Made by a program: the position numbers and the translations under genes. A DNA stretch of 64,000 bases from Desulfobacterales bacterium (GTDB taxonomy: Bacteria > Desulfobacterota > Desulfobacteria > Desulfobacterales > JAHEIW01): NCBI GenBank assembly GCA_030066985.1, contig JASJAN010000003.1, positions 124,001 through 188,000 on the forward strand, written 5' to 3'. The notes beneath the pieces are model-generated. The model did not search any database, was not told where the DNA came from, and saw only the letters and a program-made list of their open reading frames with translations. Within the stretch, counting starts at the first letter, position 1, and each line of letters begins with the position of its first letter. Below are positions 60,955-64,000 of this stretch, piece by piece.

Positions 60955-63900
60955 TTCTGAATCGATATGCACTCAAACGGCAGATTACCGTTTTGGCGCT
61001 GCTGGTGGTCATCGTGATTGCCGGGTTATACTGCTACGTTTCACTTCCGCGGGAATCTTTTCCGGATATCACCATTCCTTATGTATTTGTGACCACCACC
61101 TATGAGGGGGTGGCACCGGCCGACATGGAGGAGCTGATCACAATTCCCATTGAGCGCAAACTCAAAGGCATTGATGATGTCGAAGAAATCCGCTCGACTT
61201 CCGCTGAGGGGTTATCCACGGTCGCCATTAAATTTTTACCCTCGGTTGATCTTGATGATGCCCTGCAGAAAGTGCGCGACAAGGTTGACCAGGCCGAAGG
61301 TGATTTGCCGGCTGACCTGCAGGATGATCCGGTGATTAAGGAAGTCAATTTTTCAGACATGCCGGTAATTCGGGTCGTATTATCGGGACCATTCAGCTTG
61401 CGGCGTCTGCAGAATTTAGCCGAAGACATGCAGGACCGGCTTGAATCCATTCCCGGCGTTTTGGAAGCGCGCCTGACAGGCGGCCTGGAACGTGAAATTC
61501 ATGTGGAATTTGATCTGGATCGCGTGCGCGCATACAACGTGCCTTTTTCCAGCATTGTCGGTGCGGTCAACAACAGCAATGTCAATATGCCCGGCGGCAG
61601 CATGGATATCGGCGAAGCCAAGTACCTGGTGCGGGTGCCGGCGGACTTTGGGCATCCATCTGAAATTTTTTCGATTGTGGCCTATGTGCGGGACGGCAAA
61701 CCGGTTTATCTGAGGGATATCGCCACGATCAAAGACGCCCATAAAGATCCGCTGACCCGCTCCCGTATCAATGGTAAAAATAGCGTCACTATCGGGGTTC
61801 TCAAGCGCAGCGGTGAAAACATCGTACGCGTCACCGAAGAAGTCAAACGGGTGGTCGACGATATGCGGCCCGAGCTGCCGCAGACCCTGCAAATTGATCT
61901 GACGGCCGATCAGTCCAATGACGTACGACTGCTGGTGGCAGACCTGGAAAATAACATCATATCGGGACTGATCCTGGTGCTGGCAGTCATTTTCTTTTTT
62001 ATCGGCGGCCAGTCCGCTATTTTCGTGGCCCTGGCCATCCCCTATTCCATGTTTATCACCTTTGCGCTCCTGACCGGCTTCGATGTGACGTTGAATATGG
62101 TGGTGCTGTTTTCATTGATTCTGGCGCTGGGGATGCTAGTGGACAACGGCATTGTCATTGTCGAAAATATTTACCGCCATATGCAGCAGGGCAAAAACCG
62201 CGCAGAGGCAGCCGCTGCGGCAACCGACCAGGTGGCCTGGCCGGTGATTACGTCCACCCTGACCACCCTGGCGGCTTTTTCGCCCATGCTGTTCTGGCCG
62301 GGTATTATGGGCGAGTTCATGGGGTACTTGCCCATGACCCTGATTATGGCCTTGAGTGCTTCGCTGTTTGTGGCGCTGGTGATCAATCCGGTGCTGTCCG
62401 CCCGTTATCAGAAAATTAAAACCGGCCCGCCCGCCAAAAACCCGAAGATCCGCGAGCCACGTGTTAAACAGGTTTATCTGTTTTTGCTCAAATGGTCTTT
62501 GCAACATCGCTGGGTGGTCATCACGGTGGCGGTTGTCTTGCTGATTGGCGCTGCCCTGGCTTTTTTCTTTTTCGGAAAGGGCACGGAATTTTTTCCCGAA
62601 ACCGAGCCGCGCCGGGCGTATGTTAATATCAAAATGCCGGAAGGCACCAATCTGGACGCCTCCGATCGGCTGGTGGCCCAGATCGAGAAAATTGTGGCTG
62701 AATATGAAGACATCCGTTATGTCATATCCAATATCGGTGCCATCGGTGGAGACCCTTTTTCCCAGGGCGGCACCGGGACCCATATCAGCCGGGTGGTGCT
62801 GGACTTCAAAGATTTCCATGATCGCTCCCGACCTTCGTCGGAAATTGTCAAAGAGGTACGGCAGCGGATCCTAAGCGCCATCCATGGGGCGGAGGTGCAG
62901 GTGGAAAAAGAAGAAGAAGGCCCGCCCACCGGACCACCGATCAATATTGAGATTTTTGGAGAAGATATATATTTACTCGGTGAACTGGCCGCCCGTGCTC
63001 GCAAAGTGATCAAGGACATCCCCGGTCTGGTGGATTTAAAGGATAATTTTGTGAAGGGCAAACCGGAAATCCGTGTACGGGTGGACAAAGAAAAAGCCGC
63101 CCTGATGGGATTGGATACCTATACCATCGCCTATACGGTAAAATCGGCCATCAACGGGGTTAAAGCCGGTGTTTATCGCGAGGGCAAAGATGAATATGAT
63201 ATTATGGCGCGTTTGCCCAAACGCGATCGTCAGTCCATCAAGAGCCTGAAGCGCATCACAGTTTCAGGCCCTGAGGGTGAGCCGATACCTCTGACCAGCC
63301 TGGCCAAGGTGAACCTGGGCAGCGGAATTGGTGCAATTATGCGCCTGGATCAGAAACGGGTGGTCACCATATCAGGCGATGTATCGGGGCGCCTGGCCAA
63401 TGACGTCATCAAAGACATCGATGCCCGCCTGTCTCAGCAGATCGATTGGCCCAAAGGATATCGTTTCCAATTTACCGGTGAACAGGAAGAACAGGCCAAG
63501 GCCCAGGCTTTTTTGAGCAAGGCTTTTTTTGCCTGCATTGCCCTTATTATGCTCATCCTATTGACCCAGTTTAACTCGCTGGTTACCCCGCTGATCATTC
63601 TGGCCTCGGTGGTGTTTTCCCTGATCGGTGTATTTTTGGGCCTGCTGATCACCGGCACGGCGTTTGGTATCATCATGACCGGCATCGGTGTCATTAGCCT
63701 GGCGGGGGTCGTCGTCAACAACGCCATCGTGCTCATCGACTACATCAACCAGCTGATGGCCAAAGGCCTGTCATCCACCGAAGCCCTGCTGCGTGCCGGC
63801 GCGGTGCGCTTCCGGCCGGTGATGCTTACCGCCATCACCACCATTCTGGGCCTGCTGCCGATGGCCACCGGCATCAGCTTTGATTTCCGCAAAATGGCCC

Positions 63901-64000
63901 TTGATATCGGCGGTGAGTCCTCCCAGTGGTGGGGGCCTATGGCGGTGGCTGTGATCTTCGGTCTGGGATTCGCCACCCTACTGACGTTGATCCTGGTGCC
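60951..64000 (+). CDS. RND-family efflux pump permease, 3' end cut by window edge
   Basis: Translated from ATG 60951; about 1016 codons are open to the right edge. The order matches AcrB-type pumps: LPRESFPDITIPYVFVTTTY, helices 2-6 with LGMLVDNGIVIVENIYRHMQ, and GVISLAGVVVNNAIVLIDYI in the second half. About 30 to 60 residues are probably missing. The substrate is unknown; the cognate outer-membrane channel is not in the window. Confidence 0.93.
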   Translation, partial: MILNRYALKRQITVLALLVVIVIAGLYCYVSLPRESFPDITIPYVFVTTTYEGVAPADMEELITIPIERKLKGIDDVEEIRSTSAEGLSTVAIKFLPSVDLDDALQKVRDKVDQAEGDLPADLQDDPVIKEVNFSDMPVIRVVLSGPFSLRRLQNLAEDMQDRLESIPGVLEARLTGGLEREIHVEFDLDRVRAYNVPFSSIVGAVNNSNVNMPGGSMDIGEAKYLVRVPADFGHPSEIFSIVAYVRDGKPVYLRDIATIKDAHKDPLTRSRINGKNSVTIGVLKRSGENIVRVTEEVKRVVDDMRPELPQTLQIDLTADQSNDVRLLVADLENNIISGLILVLAVIFFFIGGQSAIFVALAIPYSMFITFALLTGFDVTLNMVVLFSLILALGMLVDNGIVIVENIYRHMQQGKNRAEAAAAATDQVAWPVITSTLTTLAAFSPMLFWPGIMGEFMGYLPMTLIMALSASLFVALVINPVLSARYQKIKTGPPAKNPKIREPRVKQVYLFLLKWSLQHRWVVITVAVVLLIGAALAFFFFGKGTEFFPETEPRRAYVNIKMPEGTNLDASDRLVAQIEKIVAEYEDIRYVISNIGAIGGDPFSQGGTGTHISRVVLDFKDFHDRSRPSSEIVKEVRQRILSAIHGAEVQVEKEEEGPPTGPPINIEIFGEDIYLLGELAARARKVIKDIPGLVDLKDNFVKGKPEIRVRVDKEKAALMGLDTYTIAYTVKSAINGVKAGVYREGKDEYDIMARLPKRDRQSIKSLKRITVSGPEGEPIPLTSLAKVNLGSGIGAIMRLDQKRVVTISGDVSGRLANDVIKDIDARLSQQIDWPKGYRFQFTGEQEEQAKAQAFLSKAFFACIALIMLILLTQFNSLVTPLIILASVVFSLIGVFLGLLITGTAFGIIMTGIGVISLAGVVVNNAIVLIDYINQLMAKGLSSTEALLRAGAVRFRPVMLTAITTILGLLPMATGISFDFRKMALDIGGESSQWWGPMAVAVIFGLGFATLLTLILV

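Overview
The window looks like a chromosomal piece of a sulfate-reducing or related anaerobic member of the Desulfobacterota, probably close to Desulfobacterales. The evidence is a complete Hmc-type transmembrane redox complex with a 16-haem cytochrome c and an Rrf2 regulator, a three-subunit proton-translocating transhydrogenase, an AcuI-like reductase, TAT-exported redox proteins and two genes whose only interruption is an in-frame TGA at a conserved cysteine position, as expected in a selenocysteine-decoding anaerobe. This placement is an inference from gene content; no rRNA or complete tRNA is present.

Layout. 1-7085 (minus): rrf2-hmcA-hmcB-hmcC-hmcD-hmcE-hmcF, with a promoter and two abutting 25-bp operators in front of rrf2; hmcF runs off the left edge. 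7.4-16.4 kb: a small heat-shock protein, coaE, pntAA-pntAB-pntB, a sirtuin, a BON lipoprotein, an MBL hydrolase and acuI. 16.5-30.8 kb: a ClC channel followed by a bacterial cereblon-like (CULT) protein, an ATPase-GNAT fusion, a nitronate monooxygenase-like protein with a helical repeat tail, and a cell-envelope cluster (PBP1A, SPOR/TPR protein, beta-propeller lipoprotein). 30.8-34.1 kb (minus): two candidate selenoproteins (rhodanese-like and DUF3179), YihY and an Mth938-fold protein. 34.2-45.5 kb: a phosphatase, murB, several transporters, a ferredoxin, a molybdopterin oxidoreductase, TPR and small paralogous proteins, and nudC. 45.8-64 kb: two RND efflux systems (the second TetR-controlled and cut by the right edge), separated by small proteins and a CarH-like cobalamin-binding MerR regulator with matching 11-bp direct-repeat operators in front of itself and in front of a TPR gene.

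The most unusual layer is the intergenic DNA. Many gaps carry palindromic or quasi-tandem repeats of several sequence families. Two long elements (2410-2560 and 37432-37576) differ almost completely in stem sequence yet keep the same architecture and the same unpaired motifs, and both begin exactly at the stop codon of the upstream gene. Together with the two in-frame TGA genes, the CarH-type operators and the CULT protein, these are the points most worth following up.
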